DNA from: Nanosyncoccus sp963540965
GTDB lineage: Bacteria; Patescibacteriota; Saccharimonadia; Saccharimonadales; Saccharimonadaceae
Assembly: GCA_963540965.1 (NCBI GenBank)
Contig: CAUTSA010000004.1
Location: 12,965-76,964, forward strand
Length of the DNA stretch: 64,000 nucleotides
Reading direction: 5' to 3'
Shown piece by piece: positions 42,209 through 50,720 of this stretch (position 1 is its first letter; the number at the start of each line of letters is the position of its first letter). The notes beneath the pieces were generated by a model. That model made no database searches and was not told the origin of the DNA. It saw nothing but the letters and a program-made list of their open reading frames with translations. A program made the position numbers and the translations under genes.

Positions 42209-42694
42209 ATGGAAAGTAAAAAGAAGACTAAACCGCGTGCAATTCTGGTTTTCGGTGCTCCATGTAGTGGAAAAACTACCTTTTGTGAGAAATTTTCTCA
42301 GAGATTCAAAGCTCCTTATTACAATCTACAATCTTTGCGTGAAGAAGCTGACTTTACCGAAAAACAAATTCATGTTGTGCTGGAAGCAATTTCAAAAACA
42401 GGACAGAATATTATTATTGAAGGGGGCCTTGATACCGAAAACGAACGCAATGCCGTCCGCAAACTTCTCAAGATCTGTGGCTATAATCCCACCCTCGTTT
42501 GGATCCAAACTGACATTAACACTATTAAGGCTCGCCTTAAACTTAAGTTTCGTTCCGTTGCTCGTGCTAAAGAAGAATACGACTCTCGTATTCGCGCCAT
42601 GGAAGCTCCCGCCGAAACCGAAAAGCCCATCATTCTCTCCGGTAAGCATACATTTGATACACAACTTTCACACGTCCTCTCTCAACTTTCCTAG
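42209..42694 (+). CDS. P-loop kinase-like ATPase (161 aa)
   Basis: Walker A in LVFGAPCSGKTTFCEKF near the N-terminus, IIIEGGLDTENERNAVRKLL in the middle and LVWIQTDINTIKARLKLK as lid-like region: a small nucleotide- or metabolite-kinase fold of the AAA_33/zeta type. TATAAT 8-10 nt before the ATG (leaderless). Substrate unknown. Followed closely by a YgjP-like metallopeptidase gene. Confidence 0.75.
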   Translation: MESKKKTKPRAILVFGAPCSGKTTFCEKFSQRFKAPYYNLQSLREEADFTEKQIHVVLEAISKTGQNIIIEGGLDTENERNAVRKLLKICGYNPTLVWIQTDINTIKARLKLKFRSVARAKEEYDSRIRAMEAPAETEKPIILSGKHTFDTQLSHVLSQLS

Positions 42695-42732
42695 AATTAA
42701 AATCCGCCCATTTTCTTTTTACGGAGCCATTT

Positions 42733-43302
42733 ATGCTTAATGATCCAGAGTTTGGTGAAGTTATTATTCGCAAGAATTCCCGTTCACGATCGGTTAGTTT
42801 TTCGATTTCCACTTCTGGTCGTCTTCAAGCCACGGTCCCAAGTTTTGCATCTGATTTAACTGCCAAAAGAACCTTAGATAGGATGAGGGATCAGATTCGT
42901 CAAAAGCTTAAAGTTAAAGACCCAAGTACACAACGTGCGCGTGACCTCAAAAAGAAACTACTAACTAAACAGGCCAAGGAATACTTGCCTTATCGTCTCG
43001 AGTATCTTGCTAAACGTTTCGGATATCACTACGATAAAGTAGTCTTATCTCATGCCAGTAGTCGTTGGGGTTCCTGCACCCACCGTAAGGCTTCAATTTT
43101 TTCCCCGACCACTATCACTATTTCACTAAATATTGGCCTTATGCAAGTCCCTGAGGCTCAACGTGACTATGTTATTATTCATGAACTCGCACATATCAAT
43201 CACCCAGATCATTCCAAAGCCTTCTGGGCAGAAGTTGAATCTCACGATCCAGATTATCGCGCCCACCGTGAATTACTTAGTACTCACAGCCCAGGGGTCT
43301 AA
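42733..43302 (+). CDS. YgjP/DUF45-family zinc metallopeptidase
   Basis: 189 residues. SSRWGSCTHRK and VIIHELAHINHPDHSKAFW (HExxH with the third His in the H-x5-H spacing) are the hallmarks of the YgjP-like M48-related family. Cytosolic. Substrate unknown; these proteins are widespread and often near DNA-repair or nucleotide genes. Confidence 0.9.
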   Translation: MLNDPEFGEVIIRKNSRSRSVSFSISTSGRLQATVPSFASDLTAKRTLDRMRDQIRQKLKVKDPSTQRARDLKKKLLTKQAKEYLPYRLEYLAKRFGYHYDKVVLSHASSRWGSCTHRKASIFSPTTITISLNIGLMQVPEAQRDYVIIHELAHINHPDHSKAFWAEVESHDPDYRAHRELLSTHSPGV

Positions 43303-43377
43303 TCCTTGTCCCACACCGAGACACATCTAAAACCTCTTTTCTATTTAACTGAGAGATTCTATGTTATAATATAGCCT

Positions 43378-43839
43378 ATGAAAGAGAATCAAGATTTTCT
43401 CAAAATCCTTGACTTAAACAAAGTACACACCAGTGTGTTTGAGCGCAAGTTTATGTATCTTTCTGATGTTATTGACCCCATTTATCGTGACTATGTTATT
43501 CGTCTTGAACGCGCCGGCTACACTCTCGACCTCGACGTACTGCGCCCAAAACATCAGGTGGAAAATTTCCTTGCCTTAACTAAAATTATTGTCTCTTATC
43601 TAAACCACGTCTTAAAAACTCCACAAAAGGGAAATATCATTATTTCCATGAATACTGCCGGAGATACATTAGCCGACATCAGGCCTATCTCAAACTTCAT
43701 CACCATCAAAGATGACTCCACCATCATCACCGTTGAACAGCGTGAACAGTATGCCATCCTTGGCGCCAAAGTCAAATCCCGACTAGGTTTTGGCACTACT
43801 ATCCAGATCCCAATCACTGAACCATATGATAAGTTGTAA
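43378..43839 (+). CDS. Hypothetical protein, possibly a degenerate histidine-kinase-type ATPase
   Basis: 153 residues. The ending AILGAKVKSRLGFGTTIQIPI resembles the G3-box strand pair of GHKL ATPases (S-x-x-G-x-G-T-x-F-x-I), and LALTKIIVSYLNHVLKT could be the N-box helix, but no D-x-G-x-G motif is clear. Perhaps a relic or a pseudo-kinase. TATAAT 6-8 nt before the ATG (leaderless). Confidence 0.4.
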   Translation: MKENQDFLKILDLNKVHTSVFERKFMYLSDVIDPIYRDYVIRLERAGYTLDLDVLRPKHQVENFLALTKIIVSYLNHVLKTPQKGNIIISMNTAGDTLADIRPISNFITIKDDSTIITVEQREQYAILGAKVKSRLGFGTTIQIPITEPYDKL

Positions 43840-43941
43840 TTTTATATAATTATTGTATAATATCGATATAGGTAACTCCAAAAACTCCAAAATTCTTTGG
43901 GTTTTTGTTAACTCACTTCGTACTTTAAAGGAGGAAAAAGT

Positions 43942-44649
43942 ATGAAAAAGTATTTTATTGTAACTTTATTAAGTAGTTTATTTCTGTTCACCACACCAGT
44001 CACATGTTTTGCTGCCAGCAAACAAACCACCGCAACCGAAGAGACCGTCGAGGCCCTAGTGCCACCGCCACCATACGACCAGAAAGTCGAATCAAAGGTA
44101 GAGATTGTGTCAAAAGACAAAAACTCCGCTGAGTCCAAGAGGGCAAAGGCAGAAAAGGTGCCGTTATCTCCGACTAGTATCGTATACGACGTCACTACCT
44201 TCCTGAAGCCGAAGACTATTGCGCTTACAGACTTTATGAATCAATATACGGCATACAATCCAGAATATGCTGTAACGATTGATAAAGAGAGCCACTGTTT
44301 GAGGCTTGGTCGTAAGACTTTTAAGCCAAAGGCGGAAGGGATTCAGTCTGTTACTATTTCGTTTGCGGCAGACCAAGACCTTATTGACGAGAAGTCTCCA
44401 GCCACAATTACCATTATTGGTGTCAGGTCTGGCAATGATCCGCACAAAAAATACAAGAGGACTTTTAATATGTCAGGAGATTGGGGGGATCAGATCAAAG
44501 TTGAAGGATATGACGAGTATATCTACATGGCTCAGTTTAATGTTCTTCATCAGTTGATGGAAGCCATGGTCAAAGATCCAAATGGCAATAATTTCGAGGA
44601 AGATCAAAGATTGTATCGTGATTTTACCTACGAAAAATACCAAGACTAG
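43942..44649 (+). CDS. Secreted hypothetical protein
   Basis: 235 residues. Clear signal peptide (YFIVTLLSSLFLFTTPVTCFA; likely cut after AA, about residue 27). The mature protein is soluble: a Pro/Glu/Lys linker, then a beta-rich domain (LRLGRKTFKPKAEGIQSVTI). Upstream: TATAAT at 43857, a leader with CAAAAAC/GTTTTTG hairpin and AAAGGAGG. A regulated, well-translated exported protein of unknown role. Confidence 0.65.
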   Translation: MKKYFIVTLLSSLFLFTTPVTCFAASKQTTATEETVEALVPPPPYDQKVESKVEIVSKDKNSAESKRAKAEKVPLSPTSIVYDVTTFLKPKTIALTDFMNQYTAYNPEYAVTIDKESHCLRLGRKTFKPKAEGIQSVTISFAADQDLIDEKSPATITIIGVRSGNDPHKKYKRTFNMSGDWGDQIKVEGYDEYIYMAQFNVLHQLMEAMVKDPNGNNFEEDQRLYRDFTYEKYQD

Positions 44650-44677
44650 ACTCTCATCTCTCACTTTTTTCTTTTGA

Positions 44678-44702
44678 AACGCTCCACTCGGGGCGTTTTT
44701 TA
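44678..44702 (+). terminator. Rho-independent terminator
   Basis: AACGC/GCGTT hairpin with T6 after the secreted protein gene. Confidence 0.75.
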
Positions 44703-44805
44703 ATGAAAATCTCTTAATAAAATAGTATATTTTGTTAAATCAATTACTTCTATATTTCATCTAGCTTATGTTATAATAAAACCATTAAGGTTGTTGGGAG
44801 AAAAA

Positions 44806-45297
44806 ATGCGATTCAAGAAGCATTATTCACATAAAATTTTTATCTGTATCTATCTTTTTCTGTTTGCTATTTTCGGCTATTTTGGCATGCAGCCACATAA
44901 TGTCGAAGCAAATTCAAATCTCATTCTGGAAGCACCTAAAATCAGCCTTAAATCAGCCATTAAAGTTTTACAATTAAATAACGACTACACACTCACCGCT
45001 CCCGACCAAATCGCTGGCCTCTATTACGCAGCTGAAAATAACACCTTTATCATCGGTCACTCCTCCACGATTTTTGGTAGTCTACACAACCTAAAACTCA
45101 ACGATCAGATTAAACTTGATAATCACACCTACAAAATTACTAATCTCTACATCCAGGCCAAAGACAGTATTAGTATGTCTAAAGTACTTGAACCTAAAGC
45201 CACGCCCACTCTCACTCTCATGACTTGTCATGGAGAAAAAATCGCCGACAACGACTACACTGAAAGATTAATCCTTACCGCTGAACTTGAGAAATAA
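44806..45297 (+). CDS. Sortase-family transpeptidase
   Basis: 163 residues with one N-terminal membrane anchor (about 9-27). FIIGHSSTIFG supplies the active-site His, LTLMTCHGE the TLxTC cysteine, and YTERLIL the Arg. This is the complete sortase triad, so it should cut a sorting signal and attach proteins to a wall or polymer. The ATG at 44806 has GGGAGA in good spacing; the upstream TTG lies before it. No LPxTG substrate is evident nearby. Confidence 0.85.
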   Translation: MRFKKHYSHKIFICIYLFLFAIFGYFGMQPHNVEANSNLILEAPKISLKSAIKVLQLNNDYTLTAPDQIAGLYYAAENNTFIIGHSSTIFGSLHNLKLNDQIKLDNHTYKITNLYIQAKDSISMSKVLEPKATPTLTLMTCHGEKIADNDYTERLILTAELEK

Positions 45298-45309
45298 AAA
45301 TAAAAAATA

Positions 45310-45337
45310 AATCCCCAGCTTTTAAAGTCTGGGGATT
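45310..45337. terminator. Bidirectional terminator
   Basis: AATCCCCAG/CTGGGGATT hairpin between convergent sortase and GH97 genes. Confidence 0.85.
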
Positions 45338-45341
45338 TTTA

Positions 45342-47312
45342 CTAATATCCTTTTACTAATCTCACCGCAAAACCACCACCCGCAGCCAGCCAGATATCCA
45401 GAAAATCTCCTCTCTCCACGATTCTTTTCTCAACCTCAATTTCTAAAGGATTTTCCCGATAGTCACTTGCCGCCCCATCACGGTATATATAGGCAGTATA
45501 TTTTACCCCCTCATCCAAAAATTCCATATTTAGATTCATTCGCCTAGCTTCCTCATTCGTAACTCCTGCGACATACCAATCAGGCGACAGAAAGTCCCGT
45601 CTAGCAACCGCATAATATTCACCAATCTTACCCAGTAATGGAATAGTTGTTTGCCAAGATACTGGCACCTTCTGTAAGAATTCAAAAATTACTGGTTGTT
45701 TTTCATATATTTCTGGGCGGTCAGCCAACATTTGCATCCCTGAATAGAACACCACGTAATACGCAAGCTGTCGCGCCAAAGTAGTATAGACACGTTTTGC
45801 TGGATTTCTCAAGTCAAAAATTCCTGGGGTATAGTCAAAAGCCCCACAGAGCATCCGCGTAAAGGGAAGAATTGTCGCATGATTTAAACGAATCTTTCCG
45901 CCCTCATACTCTTGCCCCTTTGCCCCTTCTCGCGTCAAAATATTTGGATAAGTTCGCTCAATCCCAGTCCCCTTAATCGGCTCATGAATATTCAACATAA
46001 TCTGATAGCGCGAAGCCAGCTCCACCGTCTTTTGATAATGCAATACCCCGACTTGCGAGTGATGAAATTCCTGCTTACCAGCAATCAACATCTTTGATCC
46101 AGTGTAGCCTGTTTTTACGTAGTGAATGCCATTACTCACAAGATAAGAAAATGCACTTTCAAGTTGTCTTTCATAATTATCGATTTGACCAACCGTCTCA
46201 TGCTGTGCGATCAAGTCAAGATTGCACTCGCGCGCTTTCTCTGATACTTCTTCCATATTAAAGTCTGCTACCGGATGAAGATAGTCCGTAAATTTACCAT
46301 TCATTGACCACTCACCGCTCCAGCCATTGTTCCACCCCTCAATTAATAACCCCGAAACCCCTAATTTCAAACACCAATCAAGATATTGTTTCGCATGCTC
46401 CGTAGAAGCACCATGTTTTTTACCCTCAGCCCACGTCCATTCACCTACGTACATTGCCCACCAAATCCCTAAAAATTTTAGGGGCTTTACCCAACTAAAA
46501 TCCTCTTTTGGTGGAGTATTCAAATTTAAAATCATGCGATTCACCGTCAATTCGATCGCCGAATCAGCAATCATAATCACTCTCCAAGGTGAATCAAAGG
46601 GGAGATTAAGGTACGCCTTATTCCCATCAGACAGAGGCGTAATATCTGCCTGCAACCGCTTATCGGCATTCAATTTTAGAGTCATGGAACCGTAATTATA
46701 TAGCGCCGCCTCATGAATCGATAAATATTTATTACTATTAGTTTCCACCGTGAGCGGCGTATGCACGGCGTCCCTTAGTTCATAAACCGGCCATTTTTCG
46801 TAATTTAATTCATATTTTGTAGCCTGATAAGCCGGTATTCGCCAAGCCTGACCATTCAAATCAAGATTAAACTCGGTTAGCTCATCTACTACAATAATTC
46901 GTTGAAAACTCGGTTGTGGTGGAATCTCATAACGGAACGCCACACCATCATTAAACACGCGGAATCGCACCGAAAAAAGCCTTTGTTTTTCCGTTGTCTC
47001 TGTTAAATAAAAAACCGTTTCATTATACTGGTTATGAATTTGTTTTTCCTCTCCCACGATTGGTGACCAAACTTCATTCTCGCTCTTCTTCTGAGTTCGT
47101 ACCAGTACCAAATTTTGACCCAAATCATCTTCACCATGTAATTTAAAACCTAAACGAGACTCCCGGATTAATAAGTCCTCATTTTTTTTCACTTCATAAT
47201 AAACTCGCCCATCGCGTAATCTGACTCGACATTTTATATTTTTATCTGGCGACTCTATTTCAAACTGTTTTTCTTTAGGTTTTTTACTAAAGAGTTTAAT
47301 CTTAAAACTCAT
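45342..47312 (-). CDS. GH97-family glycoside hydrolase
   Basis: 656 residues. The N-terminal beta-sandwich (IESPDKNIKCRVRLRDGRVYY, then RESRLGFKL) and the barrel motifs GVSGLLIEGWNNGWSGEW, AQHETVGQIDNYE and HYVKTGYTG match GH97 (SusB-like alpha-glucosidase/alpha-galactosidase). No signal peptide, so it acts on imported or host-derived sugars. A TATAAT box (complement 47319-47324) lies 6 nt before the ATG at 47312; an upstream ATG would lie before that box and is rejected. Confidence 0.88.
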   Translation of the reverse strand: MSFKIKLFSKKPKEKQFEIESPDKNIKCRVRLRDGRVYYEVKKNEDLLIRESRLGFKLHGEDDLGQNLVLVRTQKKSENEVWSPIVGEEKQIHNQYNETVFYLTETTEKQRLFSVRFRVFNDGVAFRYEIPPQPSFQRIIVVDELTEFNLDLNGQAWRIPAYQATKYELNYEKWPVYELRDAVHTPLTVETNSNKYLSIHEAALYNYGSMTLKLNADKRLQADITPLSDGNKAYLNLPFDSPWRVIMIADSAIELTVNRMILNLNTPPKEDFSWVKPLKFLGIWWAMYVGEWTWAEGKKHGASTEHAKQYLDWCLKLGVSGLLIEGWNNGWSGEWSMNGKFTDYLHPVADFNMEEVSEKARECNLDLIAQHETVGQIDNYERQLESAFSYLVSNGIHYVKTGYTGSKMLIAGKQEFHHSQVGVLHYQKTVELASRYQIMLNIHEPIKGTGIERTYPNILTREGAKGQEYEGGKIRLNHATILPFTRMLCGAFDYTPGIFDLRNPAKRVYTTLARQLAYYVVFYSGMQMLADRPEIYEKQPVIFEFLQKVPVSWQTTIPLLGKIGEYYAVARRDFLSPDWYVAGVTNEEARRMNLNMEFLDEGVKYTAYIYRDGAASDYRENPLEIEVEKRIVERGDFLDIWLAAGGGFAVRLVKGY

Positions 47313-47386
47313 GCTTAAATTATACCTCAACTTAAACTTATGTTAAAATAAAAATAACCATTAAATGTTTAATTGGATGATTAATC

Positions 47387-48964
47387 ATGGCTTTAGGCAG
47401 TTCACCTTACTCAAAAATAAAAACTCGGCATTTTAAACAAGCAAAAAACACTAAGACTCGTTACCGCACCCCCTTCTTCGCATTACCGTTTGGCTTTCTC
47501 TTTATCCTACTTACCACAATCGCCGTTTTAAAAAATCTTCACCCCAAGTACTCTTCCTATCGACTTGATCAAAAAACCTGTTTATCACAATTAAATTTAA
47601 ATTTCTTGAGCGCCAATACTCTCTGTGAACACCTAGCTAACCAATTAGATTTTTCTGATTTCAAGATCCAGGACAGTCAAACATATAATCTGCCGATCAA
47701 CACAAATTCTTATCTTGTTGCTAAAATTGAGCTACCAGTCGTAGATTTTTATAGCCCACTTCAAAATATAACTGCAGATCAACTTAGCGACTCAACCTTT
47801 CTCTCAAACAATCAAATCCGACTAGTCTCACCCGATCAACTTAATACGAGCACTAAGCTCCTTAGCTATGAAAATCAATACTACCTTGACACTCAGCAGT
47901 CTGGCGCCCGTTTTACTCTTCTACATATAACGAGTACCGACTCGTCTTCCGCCACAAACCATACTAAAATCCAGGCAATTCATGACTTGCTCTCCCCACT
48001 TTTTTCCAAGAACCAACCAAAAGAGATCGTTTCATTCGCAGAGACTGGAGTTACTGCCCTTACTCGTCGTCTCACCTATAAAATTAATCAAGAGAATAAT
48101 GGTGGATACTTTGCTGAATACATCGCAGATTTTCTTAAATCCAAAACCTTCACCCATATCAGCAATGAAATTAGCTTTAAGGAAGGCTGCCAGGGCGGCT
48201 ATCAAACCATGACTCTCTGCGCCGATTGGCGTAGCCTTGATACGATCACTGCTATTGGTACAGATATCGTAGAATTGACCGGTAACCATAATAATGACAC
48301 AGGCTCCGATAATAATTTAAAGACTCTCGCCAAATATCGGGAGCTCGGCCTTAAAACGGTTGGCGGTGGAGCAAATCTTGAACAGGCCAAACAGCCCCTT
48401 GATCTTAACTCCTCCATTCGCTTACTTGCCTATAATCATTCGACTAGTAGCGTCACTAACGGCCAGCTCGCCACTACAAACTCACCAGGAGCCAATCCCT
48501 ACTCTGAAGAACAATTTAAAGCAGACCTCGCCTCCGCCAAAGCAGAAAACAAATTCACAATTGTTAATATTCAATTCTTTGAATGTTATGCCTATCCTGA
48601 CCAGCCAGTTGCTTTTCCAACCTGTGACCAACCAATTCAAAATCAAAAAGAGTTCTTCCGCCATCTCATCGATCTTGGCGCTGATATGGTTGTCGGTACT
48701 TCTGCTCACCAGCCACAGACCTACGAGCTCTACCAAAATAAACCAATCTATTACGGGCTCGGTAATCTATTCTTTGATCAAATCTATTGGCCAGACACCA
48801 CCCGCAGTCTCATTCTTACCCACTATTTCGACCAAAATAAGCTTCTTCAAACACGTATTTCGCCAACCAGCTATGATCAAACCTTTAGACCTCGCCTACT
48901 CGACTCAAACGAAGCTCAAGCCTTCCTCGCACGCCTCCTTCTTGCCTCGCCAAAAGGGAATTAA
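47387..48964 (+). CDS. CapA-family (PGA_cap) metallophosphatase-like membrane protein
   Basis: 525 residues: an N-terminal membrane anchor (about 34-50), then an exported part. IVELTGNHNNDTGSDN, LKTVGGGANLEQA, NIQFFECYAYPD and DMVVGTSAHQPQTYE with PIYYGLGNLFFDQ are the PGA_cap/metallophosphatase signatures. Members take part in poly-gamma-glutamate or related polymer export or modification. Divergent from GH97. Confidence 0.85.
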   Translation: MALGSSPYSKIKTRHFKQAKNTKTRYRTPFFALPFGFLFILLTTIAVLKNLHPKYSSYRLDQKTCLSQLNLNFLSANTLCEHLANQLDFSDFKIQDSQTYNLPINTNSYLVAKIELPVVDFYSPLQNITADQLSDSTFLSNNQIRLVSPDQLNTSTKLLSYENQYYLDTQQSGARFTLLHITSTDSSSATNHTKIQAIHDLLSPLFSKNQPKEIVSFAETGVTALTRRLTYKINQENNGGYFAEYIADFLKSKTFTHISNEISFKEGCQGGYQTMTLCADWRSLDTITAIGTDIVELTGNHNNDTGSDNNLKTLAKYRELGLKTVGGGANLEQAKQPLDLNSSIRLLAYNHSTSSVTNGQLATTNSPGANPYSEEQFKADLASAKAENKFTIVNIQFFECYAYPDQPVAFPTCDQPIQNQKEFFRHLIDLGADMVVGTSAHQPQTYELYQNKPIYYGLGNLFFDQIYWPDTTRSLILTHYFDQNKLLQTRISPTSYDQTFRPRLLDSNEAQAFLARLLLASPKGN

Positions 48965-48994
48965 TTTAATAAAATTATTAACAAAAGGAATAAT

Positions 48995-49942
48995 ATGCCA
49001 CCAAATAACTTAACTCCAGAAAATAATTTCACTCCGAATGAATTATCAAAGCACAGCATGCCGAAATTCGGAAAAATTCTCTTTATTATTATTTTTACCA
49101 CCATTGGTGTCATCTCGCTTTCTTTTGGCATTGTCTACCTCATGAAATATCTTAACGAACAGGCTACTAAACCTGAGCAAACTGAGCAAGTGACAAAACA
49201 ATTTAAAAAAATTAACCTGCAACCAACACTCGATCGCTGGCTATCATTTCAAGTTAGTAAGAAAAATAGCAGTATCTTAATTTATGATTTAAATAATCAA
49301 GAAATTATTGCCAGGAATAATGACTTCTCGCAAAATAATAGCCTCGGCCTTGAAAATCTCTTTCTGGCCTATCAAATTTATACAAAAATCGCCCAAGGCG
49401 CAATTAAAAAAGAGAAGTTAATCACAGTGGATACCGAACAAATCTCCATCGATAACTGTCTCTCAAAAATCCTCCAAGAAAATCACTCCGGCTGTGCCAC
49501 ATCTCTGATTTCAGAAATTGGAGAAAATAACTTTAAACAATTCCTCAAAGATCAATCCTATACCAATACAAATTTCACCAGCCATCTCACTAATACTACT
49601 GACCTCCTCAGTCTCTCTAAGCGCCTCAACACACATCCTGATTTCTCCGAACAGCTCTGGCAAGAATTTAAAACCAAACTCACCCCTCAGAACAATAATA
49701 AAAATCCGCTACTCACTGGTTTTTCTAAGCTCGCAGTTTATGGGTTATATGGCGCCCAAACCAATGACGCCACAAACGCCAACCTAAGTTATCCGCTATT
49801 TAATAATCTATACTTCCTTGAAACCAAGCAAGAAGATCAAAAGAATCGTCAAACCTTTGTTCTAATTTTCCTCGCCTCCGACATCGACGCTGCTTCATTA
49901 ATTGATCTCGCAAAAGCCATCGAATCTACAATCCTCGAATAA
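48995..49942 (+). CDS. Degenerate class A beta-lactamase-like membrane protein
   Basis: 315 residues: one membrane anchor (about 28-52) then a domain whose order (SSILIYDLNNQEIIARNNDF, YQIYTKIAQGAI, CATSLISEIGENNFKQFL) follows class A beta-lactamase/PBP-like proteins. The SxxK active site is not visible (NNSLGLENLF instead) and KTG is not evident, so it is probably catalytically dead. It starts 30 nt after the CapA gene, likely the same operon. Confidence 0.6.
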   Translation: MPPNNLTPENNFTPNELSKHSMPKFGKILFIIIFTTIGVISLSFGIVYLMKYLNEQATKPEQTEQVTKQFKKINLQPTLDRWLSFQVSKKNSSILIYDLNNQEIIARNNDFSQNNSLGLENLFLAYQIYTKIAQGAIKKEKLITVDTEQISIDNCLSKILQENHSGCATSLISEIGENNFKQFLKDQSYTNTNFTSHLTNTTDLLSLSKRLNTHPDFSEQLWQEFKTKLTPQNNNKNPLLTGFSKLAVYGLYGAQTNDATNANLSYPLFNNLYFLETKQEDQKNRQTFVLIFLASDIDAASLIDLAKAIESTILE

Positions 49943-49980
49943 GCTGAGTTTCTAGGCTCTCATTTTCACGTAGACAAAAA

Positions 49981-50007
49981 ATAGACTCCGACAAGAGTCT
50001 ATTTTTA
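49981..50007. terminator. Bidirectional terminator
   Basis: ATAGACTC/GAGTCTAT hairpin flanked by A and T runs between convergent genes. Confidence 0.85.
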
Positions 50008-50017
50008 TTATTTTTAC

Positions 50018-50551
50018 TTACTTAGCATCATCCCAACGCTTAATAGCAGCCTTAATTACTTCTTTGGCAGATTCTACACCCTCAAAGCCTTTAACCACTG
50101 TAGTGCCAGGCTTTTTAAGATCCTTGTAATGGTTAAAGTGGAATTCAATTTGCTTAATCAATTGCTTTGGTAAATCTTCAAGTGCTTGATATTTATCGCC
50201 ATTATTGCGATCATCAGCTGGGACACAGATCACCTTATCATCAACTTCATCTGAATCAACGAACTTCATCACCCCGAGCACGCGTGCTTTGGTGTAAATA
50301 CCGGTAGTAAGTGGCTGGTCGGTTACCATCAAAACATCAAGTTCATCACCATCCTCGTCAAGCGTCTGTGGAATAAAACCATAATTACATGGCTTAGCAA
50401 AGGCCATAGGCTCTACACGATCAAGCATAAAGCAAGCATTTTTGCGATCCCACTCAATCTTATGATTAGAACCAGTAGGGATCTCAATCACGACATTAAT
50501 TTCACCTTCTTCAAAGTTTCCTGGGGTCAAGATTTTATTAAAATCTGCCAT
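50018..50551 (-). CDS. ppa: Inorganic pyrophosphatase (family I)
   Basis: 177 residues, usual length. Hydrolyses pyrophosphate to drive biosynthesis. VVIEIPTGSNHKIEWD, PCNYGFIPQT and the signature DEDGDELDVLMV (catalytic Asp cluster) are all present. The start is ATG 50551: AGGAG precedes it by 8 nt, and a TATAAT at complement 50583-50588 leaves the earlier in-frame ATG at the transcript edge. Confidence 0.95.
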   Translation of the reverse strand: MADFNKILTPGNFEEGEINVVIEIPTGSNHKIEWDRKNACFMLDRVEPMAFAKPCNYGFIPQTLDEDGDELDVLMVTDQPLTTGIYTKARVLGVMKFVDSDEVDDKVICVPADDRNNGDKYQALEDLPKQLIKQIEFHFNHYKDLKKPGTTVVKGFEGVESAKEVIKAAIKRWDDAK

Positions 50552-50720
50552 AATTAAACTCCTATTTAATTTTTCACTCATTATACCATGCCACCTCTTT
50601 ACCGTAAAAACATTTTTATGATAAAATAGATCTATTACATGATTCTCTAGGCGCTAAATTTGCCCAAAATCAACACTTTTTAATAAATCATTTTAACAAA
50701 ACAACAATTAACGAGGCTTT

